From a virus, in IMG/VR virus record IMGVR_UViG_3300021960_010323, positions 1 through 42,684 of that record: 42,684 nucleotides of DNA. One strand, written 5' to 3'. Positions within the stretch are counted from its first letter, which is position 1; every line of letters begins with the position of its first letter. This document shows positions 29,547-38,916 of this stretch, in pieces. Under the pieces are notes generated by a model, which did no database searches, was not told the origin of the DNA, and saw only the letters and a list, made by a program, of their open reading frames with translations. The position numbers and the translations under genes are program-made.

Positions 29547-29740
29547 TAATCTTCCTTTTTTGATGTTTTTGGTTTCTTCGCAGGTTTTTCATCAACAACA
29601 ATTTCTTCTTCTAATTTTTGAATACGCTGATCCATTCTCCAAATAATAGAAGCAAGTTTAGCAAAAGAATTTTTATCAGGATTGCCTTTAATAGTAACCC
29701 TATCTAATTCTTGTTTTAGTTCGTCTGTATATGTAGACAT
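29546..29740 (-). CDS. Small coiled-coil/Lys-rich protein between nrdA and nrdB
   Basis: 64 residues: a helix AKLASIIWRMDQRIQKLEEE and a Lys/Pro tail PAKKPKTSKKED. Its stop overlaps the nrdB start (TAATG). Function unknown. Confidence 0.6.
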   Translation of the reverse strand: MSTYTDELKQELDRVTIKGNPDKNSFAKLASIIWRMDQRIQKLEEEIVVDEKPAKKPKTSKKED

Positions 29741-29749
29741 ATTATCTCC

Positions 29750-31741
29750 TTATCCTTCACACGCTCTGCATTCGTCACCTTCTTGAGAAGAGACATTATC
29801 ATGTAGCATAGTCATTAATGACTCATAACCACCTATATATTGACCATTATAGTAAATTTGCGGAACAGTTTTTACTTCTCTGCCTGTTACCTCAGCAGCT
29901 GATTTACCAATCTCTTTAAGATCAATAAACTCAAACTCAATACCTCGCATTAAGAACTCTTCTTTAGCCATTTCACAGTAGGGACAATCATCCTTCCCGT
30001 ATATGACCGTACCCTTGTAGTCTTCCAAGGCGATTCTCTCGACTTTATCTGCAACAGTTTCTGCGCGACTTTTCGCTTCTGTCCGTAAGTAGTATAAACC
30101 CTTGAGACCTTTTTCCCAGGCGCTAAGATGTACTTTATTAACATGGGATTTTTCGCATCCTGAAGGGAAGAAAAGATTAACAGACTGACCTTGGCATATA
30201 AACTTTTGTCTTTCAGCTGCATGTTGTACAACCCACATCTGATCGAGTTCTTGAGCAGTCTTAAATACACTCTTTTCTTTATCCGATAAGAAAGCGAGGT
30301 GTTGCACAGAACCTTTGTTTGTAATGATTGATGACCAAGTCTTATCATTATCTTTTTCATATTTTTGTAAAACTTTCTTTAAATAATTATTTTTAACTAA
30401 AAACGAACCAGCTCTTGTTCTGTGAGTAAAAGCATTAGCTTTTAACGGCTCGATAGAAGGGCTAGTAGAAAGAATGATACCACTAGATGCGTTGGGAGCG
30501 ATTGCAAGTAAGTGCGCATGTCTAAGACCAGTTCCAATACCATCTGGATATTCTCCTCTTTGCTGTGCTAGTTTTTTAGATTGTTTGTATGCTTTATCTT
30601 TAATACTATCAAACATCATAATATTTTTAACTGATGCTGTTTCTGATTCCCATGCAATTCCGTTTTTTTGTAGATATGAATGGAAGCCCATTGCACCTAA
30701 CCCAATTGATCTCTCTCTTTCTGCTGAGAATCTTGCTCTACTAATTTGATCAGGTGCATTATCGATGAAATACTGAATAACATTATCGAGCATAGTAATA
30801 AGATCCTCGACAATATTCGTTTCTTTCCATTCATCATATAATTCCAGATTAAGAGATGATAAGCAGCAGACAGCAGTTCGTTCCGAACTAGTTGGCAAAT
30901 GTATTTCATTACAAAGATTAGATCCATGAATTTTTAGCCCTAGGTTTTTTAAGTTGGAAGGTAACGCATTGTTAGCAGTGTCAATAAAATTAAGATATGG
31001 CTCACCTGTTCTGAACCTAATCTCAATAATACGTTCCCACAATTTTCTAGCATTAACTGTCTCCTTTACTGAGTTGTCTTTAGGATCTTTAAGATGCCAT
31101 GGTTCGTTATTAAATACACAATGCATAAATTCATCTGAAATATTAACAGCATTGTGTAAATTTAACGCTTTACGTTGAACATCTCCTGTAGGAACTCTCA
31201 TGTTAATAAATTCCATAATATCTGGATGAGAAATGTCCATATATGCTGCATAAGACCCTTTACGAGTTTTACCTTGCTTGTATGCAATCATATCTGCATC
31301 TACTGTATGAAGAAAGGGAATTGGTCCAGGCGCAATGTCACTGACCGTTCGAACGTCACTCCAATGTCCGCCAACACCCCCACCGAAAATAGAAAGCCAG
31401 CGAAGCTCAGAGCTATGACTGATAAGACCATCCAAAGTATCTGGCACGTAAGTGAGAAAACATGAGATAGGTAACCCTCTCTCTCTTTTCTTACCGTTAG
31501 GGGCGTTCGAAAGAACCGGGGAAGCAAACATAAAATACTTATTACTAACATAGTTATATAAACGTTGAGCGAGCTGATCATCTAGCTCTCCTTTATAAGT
31601 AGCCCAAGCTGTTGAAGCTCTTGCATAAGCATCTTGCGGAGAATTTTCATGATCTAACATATAAAAGTCTTCTAACATACCGATAGCATAGTCTGTTAAA
31701 AGTTTATCTTTATCTATATTTGTTTTAATTGTATTGGCCAT
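29750..31741 (-). CDS. nrdA: Ribonucleotide reductase large subunit NrdA with built-in glutaredoxin
   Basis: 663 residues without an N-terminal ATP cone. Active-site residues: Cys94 (ISCFL), Asn275, Cys277 and Glu279 (NLCNE), a Cys in VCCLSS near 292, and the radical-path tyrosines Tyr550/Tyr551 (LYYLRT). Between this and the redox tail CRAC (Cys658, Cys661) lies a glutaredoxin domain with CPYC at 586-589, TVPQ at 625-628 and GGYESL. So the electron donor is inserted inside the enzyme just before the tail it would reduce. Such a fusion is unusual and suggests self-contained reduction. Confidence 0.93.
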   Translation of the reverse strand: MANTIKTNIDKDKLLTDYAIGMLEDFYMLDHENSPQDAYARASTAWATYKGELDDQLAQRLYNYVSNKYFMFASPVLSNAPNGKKRERGLPISCFLTYVPDTLDGLISHSSELRWLSIFGGGVGGHWSDVRTVSDIAPGPIPFLHTVDADMIAYKQGKTRKGSYAAYMDISHPDIMEFINMRVPTGDVQRKALNLHNAVNISDEFMHCVFNNEPWHLKDPKDNSVKETVNARKLWERIIEIRFRTGEPYLNFIDTANNALPSNLKNLGLKIHGSNLCNEIHLPTSSERTAVCCLSSLNLELYDEWKETNIVEDLITMLDNVIQYFIDNAPDQISRARFSAERERSIGLGAMGFHSYLQKNGIAWESETASVKNIMMFDSIKDKAYKQSKKLAQQRGEYPDGIGTGLRHAHLLAIAPNASSGIILSTSPSIEPLKANAFTHRTRAGSFLVKNNYLKKVLQKYEKDNDKTWSSIITNKGSVQHLAFLSDKEKSVFKTAQELDQMWVVQHAAERQKFICQGQSVNLFFPSGCEKSHVNKVHLSAWEKGLKGLYYLRTEAKSRAETVADKVERIALEDYKGTVIYGKDDCPYCEMAKEEFLMRGIEFEFIDLKEIGKSAAEVTGREVKTVPQIYYNGQYIGGYESLMTMLHDNVSSQEGDECRACEG

Positions 31742-32594
31742 TAATTTTCTTCCATGCGTTGAACTTAATTTTAGCTGCTAATCCAGCGTAAGTATTACAT
31801 TCAACAACTTGCTGAACATTAATACCTTTTAATATCATGTCGTTTATGTCTTTTTCTTTAATATGATCTGGCCAAACAACTGTCTTAAATCCTTTGTCAA
31901 TATACTTTTCCACTTTGTCAACGATTTGCTTGTTCCGTGGCTCGTTATCAAAGCATAGGACAGCGTTTGAGTTATATTTATCTGACAGACCGTCAGAACC
32001 AGCCATAGCAATGCAATTTTTTAAAAATAAACTGTCAATTGGTCCTTCTACTACATAGAAAGTTTTTGTCATATCAACTTTATCTTGTCCATATAACTTA
32101 TCTTCCTCTTTATCAAACATTAATGTAATATATCTAGGATCTGAACCGTCTAAAGCTCTTCCTTGTACACCAAACAATTTACCACTTTTATTTCTTAAGG
32201 GAAGAACTAATCTTCTAGAAGGTAGGAGCTTAATTTCGGCATACGAAGCAATTTCTGCAAAGTTATCACTGTAGTAAAGATCAGAATAAACGCTAGTAGG
32301 GATGTTTCTATTCCTGACATAACGTAAGCAGTCATGGTTACTAGGAAGATCAGATAAAATCTTACAACTGTGAAGGATATTATCATAGTTGATATTGATT
32401 TTGTTATCAATCCTTGTATCCCTATAATCATTATTAATAATGTTAACATTTTTTATCACTTTCTCATAACTTAAATGTCTTTGACAGTGATGACACAGAA
32501 ACATCTTCTCTTCTTCGTATGTGTAAACAAAAGAATCTCGTTCACAATAAGGGCATACGCCCTGCATTACAGTTTCAGTTATAGTCTTGAACAT
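31725..32594 (-). CDS. 61: DNA primase gp61-like
   Basis: 289 residues. A zinc finger (CPYC, then CHHCQRHL) is followed by a Toprim-like core FYVVEGPIDSLFLKN and SNAVLCFDNEPRNKQIVDK with acidic metal residues. It makes RNA primers on the lagging strand with gp41. It overlaps the nrdA start by 17 bases. Confidence 0.9.
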   Translation of the reverse strand: MFKTITETVMQGVCPYCERDSFVYTYEEEKMFLCHHCQRHLSYEKVIKNVNIINNDYRDTRIDNKININYDNILHSCKILSDLPSNHDCLRYVRNRNIPTSVYSDLYYSDNFAEIASYAEIKLLPSRRLVLPLRNKSGKLFGVQGRALDGSDPRYITLMFDKEEDKLYGQDKVDMTKTFYVVEGPIDSLFLKNCIAMAGSDGLSDKYNSNAVLCFDNEPRNKQIVDKVEKYIDKGFKTVVWPDHIKEKDINDMILKGINVQQVVECNTYAGLAAKIKFNAWKKINGQYN

Positions 32595-32607
32595 ACAGAT
32601 ATTATAT

Positions 32608-33177
32608 CTATCTGTCTAAAATTTTTCTGAGATCTTTACGTCTTTTTATTTTTTTATCACCCAATACCGGGTCAATTCCAGCCATGCCTGAAGCATTTAC
32701 TTGAGCGTTAGTACCAGCGCCAGATAAAGCCCCTCCAAAAGAAGAGCCTGATGTCATACTCTCTACCATAGCTTCTTCCCAAGCATCCATAAAACCTTCT
32801 GGAGTAGATAAATCATGTTTCATAGGAGGAATAATTTTATGTTCTTGCATTTTTTCAATTAAAACCTGTGAAGTTTGAGAATTAGTTTCTTTCTCTACAT
32901 GTTCTTTTATAAGAGCTAATGCTGCAACATAGGATGCTAATTGTGTTTTACCACCAGGAACTTTAGACAATAATCTTTTAAGATTAAAAACCATTCTATC
33001 TAAAAGAGTAATAGTTTTTTTCTGATCTGCAGTTCTATCTCCTGGTTTAATTAATACTTTACCATTTTTGTCAATTACACCTACTTTAAACGCAGCTGTT
33101 TTATTAAAAGGTGTAACAAGCTTTCTAAGAATTCTAAAAATAATAACTGTATCTACAACCTGATTAACTGCCATCAT
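32608..33177 (-). CDS. Conserved T4-like phage protein, probable virion/assembly component
   Basis: 189 residues. The segment TPFNKTAAFKVGVIDKNGKV then RMVFNLKRLLSKVPGGKTQL is strongly conserved among marine T4-like phages; some genomes label it capsid/scaffold. The C-terminal 50 residues are low-complexity Gly/Ser then basic. Head of the late-type cluster 32608-34053. Confidence 0.7.
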   Translation of the reverse strand: MMAVNQVVDTVIIFRILRKLVTPFNKTAAFKVGVIDKNGKVLIKPGDRTADQKKTITLLDRMVFNLKRLLSKVPGGKTQLASYVAALALIKEHVEKETNSQTSQVLIEKMQEHKIIPPMKHDLSTPEGFMDAWEEAMVESMTSGSSFGGALSGAGTNAQVNASGMAGIDPVLGDKKIKRRKDLRKILDR

Positions 33178-33535
33178 CCATCTCTTTTAAATTTTTTGCG
33201 GTATATAAATCAAATTTAATATTTGGCATTTCATTAGGAATTAAAAATCCAAAATAATTTAACACTGTTTTCATAACACTTTTTTCTTGCTCTGTTATAC
33301 CATACATCAATATATTTTTTGCAGCTAAAAGATCAAAACTGTTTGTAAATACTAACACATGGTTGCATAATAATCTTATATTTTCTGACTTTTTCGCTGC
33401 AAATTTTTTAGTCAGTTTTTTAGCTAATTTGTGTCTACTAAAATCTTCTAAAAATTCTTCTTTACTTAGACACGATACTGATTTATAATGTTTAGCTGCG
33501 TAAATCTCCAAATTACTTTCGTTCAGTTCCATCAT
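33164..33535 (-). CDS. Conserved T4-like phage protein of unknown function
   Basis: 123 residues, mainly helical (DFSRHKLAKKLTKKFAAKKS, then LLCNHVLVFTNSFDLLAAKN). Relatives occur next to the same neighbours in cyanophages. Overlaps the gene downstream by 14 bases. Confidence 0.65.
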   Translation of the reverse strand: MMELNESNLEIYAAKHYKSVSCLSKEEFLEDFSRHKLAKKLTKKFAAKKSENIRLLCNHVLVFTNSFDLLAAKNILMYGITEQEKSVMKTVLNYFGFLIPNEMPNIKFDLYTAKNLKEMDDGS

Positions 33536-33935
33536 TTTTTACAGTAACCTTAGGTTTAAGATTAAGCTTCTCTTTCTTACCGGAGAGTTTAATATTTACA
33601 GCTTTTTCCGCATCTGCTTCATTATTATCTATATCTTTTTTACCTATAGCTATTTGAGACCCTGGAGCACTAGTTGGATCTACAGGTGGACCAGGAGGCG
33701 GAGGTACTTCAGCTTGAGGTTCTTCTTCAGGTGAATTATCATAATGTATTTCAGAACCAGAACCATCAGCGTTCTTTTTCACTTCTTTAGAAATTTTCTT
33801 TTCTTTTTTTTGCTCTTTAGAAGTTTCTCCTGAAGCTTTACCTCTAGAGATTTCTGCACCATCATTAATTTTTTCAGACAAAAAATCTCTAAAATTAGCT
33901 AAACTTCCAAATTGTTTTACTATATCAATATCCAT
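33513..33935 (-). CDS. Charged, Pro-rich hypothetical protein
   Basis: 140 residues from ATG 33935 (AAAAGGGAC upstream); a longer frame would run over the 38-residue gene. A short helical N-terminus (MDIDIVKQFGSLANFRDFL) is followed by a disordered Lys/Glu part, a Pro run VPPPPGPPVDP and a basic tail. Possibly an assembly or scaffold protein by neighbourhood. Confidence 0.6.
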   Translation of the reverse strand: MDIDIVKQFGSLANFRDFLSEKINDGAEISRGKASGETSKEQKKEKKISKEVKKNADGSGSEIHYDNSPEEEPQAEVPPPPGPPVDPTSAPGSQIAIGKKDIDNNEADAEKAVNIKLSGKKEKLNLKPKVTVKNDGTERK

Positions 33936-33936
33936 T

Positions 33937-34053
33937 TTAGTCCCTTTTAGGTAACATACTAATAATTTTTTCTTGAATAGTTTTTGCCCACCAAGGTTGT
34001 GGAAAATTCCATCCAATAAAAGCGCCAATTGCAATCCAAAGTATAATATTCAT
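33937..34053 (-). CDS. Small membrane protein, 38 residues
   Basis: Begins MNIILWIAIGAFIGWNFPQP, one membrane helix, then a short amphipathic helix. AGGAGA lies 7 bases before ATG. Similar short genes are seen in marine T4-like phages. Confidence 0.65.
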   Translation of the reverse strand: MNIILWIAIGAFIGWNFPQPWWAKTIQEKIISMLPKRD

Positions 34054-34073
34054 TTTTACAATCTCCTTTTATC

Positions 34074-34081
34074 TATTTATT
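34074..34081 (-). promoter_or_regulatory. Possible late promoter AATAAATA
   Basis: AATAAATA on the minus strand 21 bases before the 38-residue gene and overlapping the gp43 stop. It would drive the four genes 32608-34053. Confidence 0.45.
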
Positions 34082-36572
34082 AAGAAAAGAAATCTTCTAA
34101 AGTGTTTTGCTTCTCTGAAGTCCATCCAATAGGAGAAAGAATAATATCCATTGGTTCTATAATAGCTTTTGAAAATTGCTTTTCATAATCTATATATTTT
34201 ACAAAATCAAACTCTTTAGGTACTGTATGGTTAAATGATAAAACATTAGTACCTACATTATTTGGTTCTCTAAGATAGATAAATTTACCTTTTTCGCCAT
34301 CTTTCATAGTTTCCCAATCTTTTTCTAGATTGTATTGTTTAAGAAGTCTATTAAAAGTAATAGCACCTCTAATGTGAGGAGGAGTACCTTTGCCAAAACC
34401 ATTAGTTTGAGTCATCTTAGAGATATTATTCATCGTTCTAGGAAATGCTATATCTTCAAACTGCATATTAATAAACTTTTCTTTAAAGTCTGCAATATAC
34501 TTCTGTACTGTAGATTCATCTTCAAGTAGAGTTAGTCTTATCATAGTAAGTAGAGCTTCTCTACAAGATTGAGGTGTAGAAGATCTAATAGCATCTAAAC
34601 CTTGAATCTTTAGTTTTGGGTCATTAGGTGGCATACGAACACCTTCCATATCCCACACACACATTGCATACCGCTTCTTAGCAGTCCAGAAAGCAGAAGA
34701 CGCAATCGCTTCTCTTTCCATGACCATCTTCTGATCTATAGCGTTCAAGTATTCTTTCTCTACTTGAAAACCTGATTCTAGCACACCTTGTATTTGATCT
34801 TTAGCAATTTTATCTAGAATATCTACCACTTCTTCTGTAGATTTATTTGCAAAAAACTTATCTACTAAAGGCTGACAGTTAAGATAATTCGAATCGGTAT
34901 CAATAGCAATAATATAATCTATATCCGTCGTTTGCATTACCTTGTTCATCCATTTGTTAATCTCACGCTCAGCGACTTGAATAATTAACTGACCAGATAG
35001 AGTGATTGATTTACCTATGCGCTGATCGTACCATCTAAAATACTTGTTTACAAACGCGCCATAACCCGAGTTAAGTAGGATTTTAATCACATATTGACGT
35101 AGATTTTCTAAAGAAGAATCTTTTCCTTCACGTTGCTTTTTAAGCATTGCTTGTTTAACAATTTTACGTTCATCATACAATTTACGCATTAAACGTGGTA
35201 TTACCCCTTCAGAGACGTTGGAGAACGTGTGTCCTGAACCGGATACTGATAATCCTTTAGGCGCTTTGTAAGGCTCATGAGCAAGGAATTTTTTAACACG
35301 TTCCATATCACCTTCCATAGGCCATACTTGATGTTGTGGTTGAAACGTTTCTGGAGAAATATTAAACTGCATAATAAGGTGAGGGTACAGAGAGTTTAAA
35401 TCAAAAGACATACACCATCCATGTTTACCAACCTGAGGTTCTTTAACATGACCACCTGGTATCTGTCCGGTTGATTCAGCAGAACTAATATGAAAGTGAG
35501 GTATTATTCTGTTACTTTGTAAGTCTTTATTAATAAGACTATCCCATGTTCTAACAGTAGAGTTAACTTCGCCATAATTAATACAAGCCATATAAGCGAT
35601 CATAATCTGAGCGTCGATAAGACCTAGTTTTTCATCGAGTCTTTTTACTAGATTGACATCTTGAATATTATAATCAATAAACTTTTGAAAGTTTTCTATA
35701 TACAGCATATGCAAACCAGACACTTCAGAATAGTCAAGCTTGCGTTCCCCTAGTTCTACAGAAGCAATAAAATCTAGTCTATATGACTCTTGAATTTTAG
35801 TTTTACGATAACGTTCAATATAATCAATTTGATCAACACCATCAATATTAACAGCTATTTCATCTCCTCTAGATGTAGAAATATGGCGTAATGAAGCTCT
35901 ACCCCAAGGAGAAAGTTTATGACCCCCTATTCCCATATTTTCTAATCTGTTATAAAGATATGGAAAGTCAAACTTTTCAATATTCCAACCGGTTACAATA
36001 TTAGGTGTAAAACGATTCCAGTATTGTAAAAACTTTGTAAGTAGATCTGTTTCAGTCTTACATTCTACATACATTACTCTAGAACGAATATCCTCTGGTA
36101 ATATAGATTCTTGTTCATCCCATTTACCATGACCGAAAGTAACGAATTTATCTATTTTAGAATCATGGATACAGATAGCGGTAACAGGGTAAGCAGCATC
36201 TTTAGCTTCTGGAAAACCTTCGTTAGAAAAAACCTCGATATCAATATTGAAAACTCTAAGATCTTTTTTATTCCATTTCTCCACAGCATCTCCAAAATTT
36301 TCTAAAGAATACTGAGATTCAAAACGAGGAAAACCATATACTTTTAAATTAGAATCTTTATGCTCAGAAGAAAACAGCCAAGCTTCATTCATATTAGTAA
36401 AATTTATAGGTTTAAGATTTTTGCCATAAAGAGATTTATAACCATAATCTTTATGATGCTCTATATAAAGAGTAGGTTCGTAACGTACTTTGTCACGAAC
36501 CTCTTCTCCGTTTGTAACGCCTCTAATTAAGAGCTTATCACCACGGCGAACAATATTTGTATAGTAATCCAT
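34080..36572 (-). CDS. 43: DNA polymerase gp43 (family B)
   Basis: 830 residues (T4 gp43 is 898). Exonuclease motifs: FNIDIEVFS (Asp111, Glu113), NIVTGWNIEKFDFPYL and the DYNIQDVNL region. Polymerase motifs: SFDLNSLYPHLIM (A), KILLNSGYGAFVNKY (B) and IIAIDTDSNYLN (C, DTD). The C-terminus LEDFF is a probable clamp-binding peptide. Replicative polymerase with proofreading. Confidence 0.97.
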   Translation of the reverse strand: MDYYTNIVRRGDKLLIRGVTNGEEVRDKVRYEPTLYIEHHKDYGYKSLYGKNLKPINFTNMNEAWLFSSEHKDSNLKVYGFPRFESQYSLENFGDAVEKWNKKDLRVFNIDIEVFSNEGFPEAKDAAYPVTAICIHDSKIDKFVTFGHGKWDEQESILPEDIRSRVMYVECKTETDLLTKFLQYWNRFTPNIVTGWNIEKFDFPYLYNRLENMGIGGHKLSPWGRASLRHISTSRGDEIAVNIDGVDQIDYIERYRKTKIQESYRLDFIASVELGERKLDYSEVSGLHMLYIENFQKFIDYNIQDVNLVKRLDEKLGLIDAQIMIAYMACINYGEVNSTVRTWDSLINKDLQSNRIIPHFHISSAESTGQIPGGHVKEPQVGKHGWCMSFDLNSLYPHLIMQFNISPETFQPQHQVWPMEGDMERVKKFLAHEPYKAPKGLSVSGSGHTFSNVSEGVIPRLMRKLYDERKIVKQAMLKKQREGKDSSLENLRQYVIKILLNSGYGAFVNKYFRWYDQRIGKSITLSGQLIIQVAEREINKWMNKVMQTTDIDYIIAIDTDSNYLNCQPLVDKFFANKSTEEVVDILDKIAKDQIQGVLESGFQVEKEYLNAIDQKMVMEREAIASSAFWTAKKRYAMCVWDMEGVRMPPNDPKLKIQGLDAIRSSTPQSCREALLTMIRLTLLEDESTVQKYIADFKEKFINMQFEDIAFPRTMNNISKMTQTNGFGKGTPPHIRGAITFNRLLKQYNLEKDWETMKDGEKGKFIYLREPNNVGTNVLSFNHTVPKEFDFVKYIDYEKQFSKAIIEPMDIILSPIGWTSEKQNTLEDFFS

Positions 36573-36586
36573 ATAGGTATTATAGT

Positions 36587-36976
36587 TTATTCAAAGCTCT
36601 TTTTTCCAATAGTGTAGTTTTGTTTTAAAGTGTATTCATTTTTTTTAGAATAAGGAACAATTTTAATTTTACTTAAAGAGCTTTGAACCGCTTTATCTTT
36701 TAAAACAATAGTACACAAACCCCATTCTTGTAGTAATTTAGCAATAGCATTTCTTCTTAGTATATCATCGTTAGAGATACTAGTTTTATCTACGCCATCT
36801 AATTTAAACAATTCTTTAAAATGACAAATATAGTACTTGCCTCTTTTATGAAATAAGTGACAAGTTTGTACTAATTTTTTGTCCCTAGATGAAATGCCAA
36901 TTCTAGTTAAGGTTTCGACGATTTTAAGGAAGTCTTCTTTTTCTCGCAATCGCACTTCTAATAAATTATCTAACAT
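36587..36976 (-). CDS. regA: RegA translational repressor
   Basis: 129 residues (T4 RegA is 122). VRLREKEDFLKIVETLTRIG, CHLFHKRGKYYICHFKELF and RNAIAKLLQEWGLC match the T4 protein along its length. RegA binds initiation regions of early phage mRNAs and blocks translation. Located between gp62 and gp43 as in T4. Confidence 0.93.
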   Translation of the reverse strand: MLDNLLEVRLREKEDFLKIVETLTRIGISSRDKKLVQTCHLFHKRGKYYICHFKELFKLDGVDKTSISNDDILRRNAIAKLLQEWGLCTIVLKDKAVQSSLSKIKIVPYSKKNEYTLKQNYTIGKKSFE

Positions 36977-37015
36977 TTTTTAATCTTCCATTATTAAGAA
37001 GATCCGCTAAATTAT

Positions 37016-37447
37016 TTATTTACCTCCCATTCTTGTTTCATACCATTTTTTAATTTGTTGTAACTGTTCTTCTTTTAGTATTTTTTCGTATTGTTTAGCT
37101 ACTTTATATGAAACTTTAAAATAAGCTATAATCATTTCAGTTTCTTTAGTCTTCATTTTTTTTGCCCATTTAGCAAAATAATTTCTTTTAGGTAAACTAT
37201 AGTAATAAAAATCAAACTGTGCTTCTTCAGGTAACTCAGCATACTTATTCATTTCATTAGCGTATAGAGTAGTTTCTTGTCTTTGACTAAAACCTAAGTT
37301 AGTCAAAAAAGAGTTATACCCTAAAAGATTATTAGGGTATTTTTTATTAGATATATAATTCATATAAACAAAAGGAGAGTCATCAGCAGTTTTAACATCA
37401 AACTCTATTTCCTTTTGAATTATATTTCCAAACAGATCAATTTCCAT
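37016..37447 (-). CDS. 62: Clamp loader small subunit gp62
   Basis: 143 residues. Position next to gp44 and RegA, and the pattern FVYMNYISNKKYP with FYYYSLPKRNYFAKWAKK, match gp62 of cyanophage-type T4-like phages. It partners with gp44 ATPase to load gp45 clamp. Confidence 0.85.
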   Translation of the reverse strand: MEIDLFGNIIQKEIEFDVKTADDSPFVYMNYISNKKYPNNLLGYNSFLTNLGFSQRQETTLYANEMNKYAELPEEAQFDFYYYSLPKRNYFAKWAKKMKTKETEMIIAYFKVSYKVAKQYEKILKEEQLQQIKKWYETRMGGK

Positions 37448-37673
37448 TTGATATCTTTACCCATAACTTATGTAATATGTAAAACCAAACTCCATTAATG
37501 GATGGCTCTACTAAAGCAACAACACCAGCTTCCCATATAGTTGAACCGGTTAACAAATAAACTACATTCATTGCAATAACAACATGTCCAATTGTATATA
37601 TAATAGCCAGCGTTGCGCTATTCTCTTTTATAAGTTTACCTAATAGTCTGAATATACCTTCTTTTATTTCCAT
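37437..37673 (-). CDS. DUF2061-like membrane protein inserted between gp44 and gp62
   Basis: 78 residues with two membrane helices: SATLAIIYTIGHVVIAMNVV and AGVVALVEPSINGVWFYIL. The ALVEP-N pattern is typical of DUF2061. It overlaps gp62 by 11 bases and gp44 by 10, so the clamp-loader pair that is adjacent in T4 is separated by a membrane protein here. Function unknown. Confidence 0.7.
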   Translation of the reverse strand: MEIKEGIFRLLGKLIKENSATLAIIYTIGHVVIAMNVVYLLTGSTIWEAGVVALVEPSINGVWFYILHKLWVKISNGN

Positions 37674-38599
37674 TTCACACTCTTCATGACCTCTACTGTG
37701 AAAGCAGCTAAGTTTATTTCTTGTGAAGCTACAAAAGCCGCTCTATGTTGATACTCTCCCATAATTAAAATAAGTTCTGGTATAGATGAAGAATCCACTA
37801 GACTTGATATATTTGTATATAATTCATTAAACAACACATCAGGATCAGGGTTTTCAGCTATCCACTGACGACAAGCTTTAAAGTCTTTTTTCTTTATAAA
37901 CTCAATTAAATTCTTAATTTTAGAGCTATCTACTACTGACAATATACCAGTATCAATATTACCAGATATATTAGCATAGCGTTGTAGTTCGTTTAAACAC
38001 CTACGATTGTCCGGGAAGTAACGTTTAATAACCTCTAATACCACTTCTGTATTAAACTCTACTTGCTCTGTTTTAAGAATATTAATTACTCTCTTAGCAA
38101 ACTCTGCTTGAAGTTTAGGTAGTTCAGATCTATCAATAGTAAAGTCTACAACAGAACACCGTGAATGTAGTGGTTGAATGATTTTAGCTTTAAAATTACA
38201 AGTAAGAATAAAACGGCAAGATGAAGAGAAGGACTCTATCAAATTACGGAGAGCAGCTTGTGCTTCGGGTGTGATGTAATCCGCTTCATCGAGAATCACA
38301 ACCTTCACCTTGCCATTTGTCGACATAGTAGAAGCAAAAGATGACACTTGCTGTCTAACCATGTCGATACCACGCGATTCAGAGCCGTTAATGATAATAT
38401 AATCACAACCTAGTTCATTGCAAAGAGCTCTAGCTACTGAGGTCTTACCAGTACCAGCCCCACCAGAGAGCAATAGGTTAATGATTTCTCCTTTATCTCT
38501 AAGGGTTAGAAAAACACTCTTAATACTATCTGGGAGTACACACTCTTTGATATTCTTAGGACGATATTTTTCTACATAAAGGAAATCGTTATTCATCAT
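37664..38599 (-). CDS. 44: Clamp loader large subunit gp44 (AAA+)
   Basis: 311 residues. Walker A GGAGTGKT at 46-53, Walker B VVILDEADYIT, sensor 1 FILTCNF and arginine finger SRCSVVDF. ATPase that with gp62 opens and loads gp45. Confidence 0.96.
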   Translation of the reverse strand: MMNNDFLYVEKYRPKNIKECVLPDSIKSVFLTLRDKGEIINLLLSGGAGTGKTSVARALCNELGCDYIIINGSESRGIDMVRQQVSSFASTMSTNGKVKVVILDEADYITPEAQAALRNLIESFSSSCRFILTCNFKAKIIQPLHSRCSVVDFTIDRSELPKLQAEFAKRVINILKTEQVEFNTEVVLEVIKRYFPDNRRCLNELQRYANISGNIDTGILSVVDSSKIKNLIEFIKKKDFKACRQWIAENPDPDVLFNELYTNISSLVDSSSIPELILIMGEYQHRAAFVASQEINLAAFTVEVMKSVKWK

Positions 38600-38620
38600 T
38601 ACTCCGTTCGCACGATATTA

Positions 38621-38899
38621 TTATAATACTTTTCCATGTTTTTTAAGCCACCAAAGAGATTTACCTGTTTCTTCTTTAGCTTGCTTAAGCGTTTCATATA
38701 CAACGCCATTTACTTCAATAGCAACAGCATTACCTGTAACTACACCTGATTTTCCTAATGAGTTAAAATCTTTAAATGTCTTTGACCATTTTGCGTCGAA
38801 ATCTTTTTTCATTAACTCTCTTCTTTCTTCTTTCGCAAGAAATTTTATAGAATTTACAATTTTTAATAAACTTGGAAAATTTTCTTCTAATTCTTGCAA
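38621..38899 (-). CDS. Small protein with NUMOD-like C-terminus, TTG start
   Basis: 92 residues. No ATG fits near the 5' end; TTG at 38899 is the most likely start and no strong ribosome site precedes it. The C-terminal VYETLKQAKEETGKSLWWL is like the NUMOD-type helix-turn-helix found beside homing nucleases. No nuclease domain is seen, so it could be a remnant or a DNA-binding protein. Confidence 0.5.
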   Translation of the reverse strand: MQELEENFPSLLKIVNSIKFLAKEERRELMKKDFDAKWSKTFKDFNSLGKSGVVTGNAVAIEVNGVVYETLKQAKEETGKSLWWLKKHGKVL

Positions 38900-38916
38900 A
38901 TTTATTTTTATGAATT

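Noticed and set aside
29950-30360. 136-codon minus-strand frame inside nrdA
   Set aside because: It is out of frame with nrdA, whose catalytic motifs are certain, and shows no family features.
37009-37020. AATAAATA late promoter for regA
   Set aside because: It overlaps the gp62 stop and precedes an early gene; such matches are expected by chance in AT-rich DNA.
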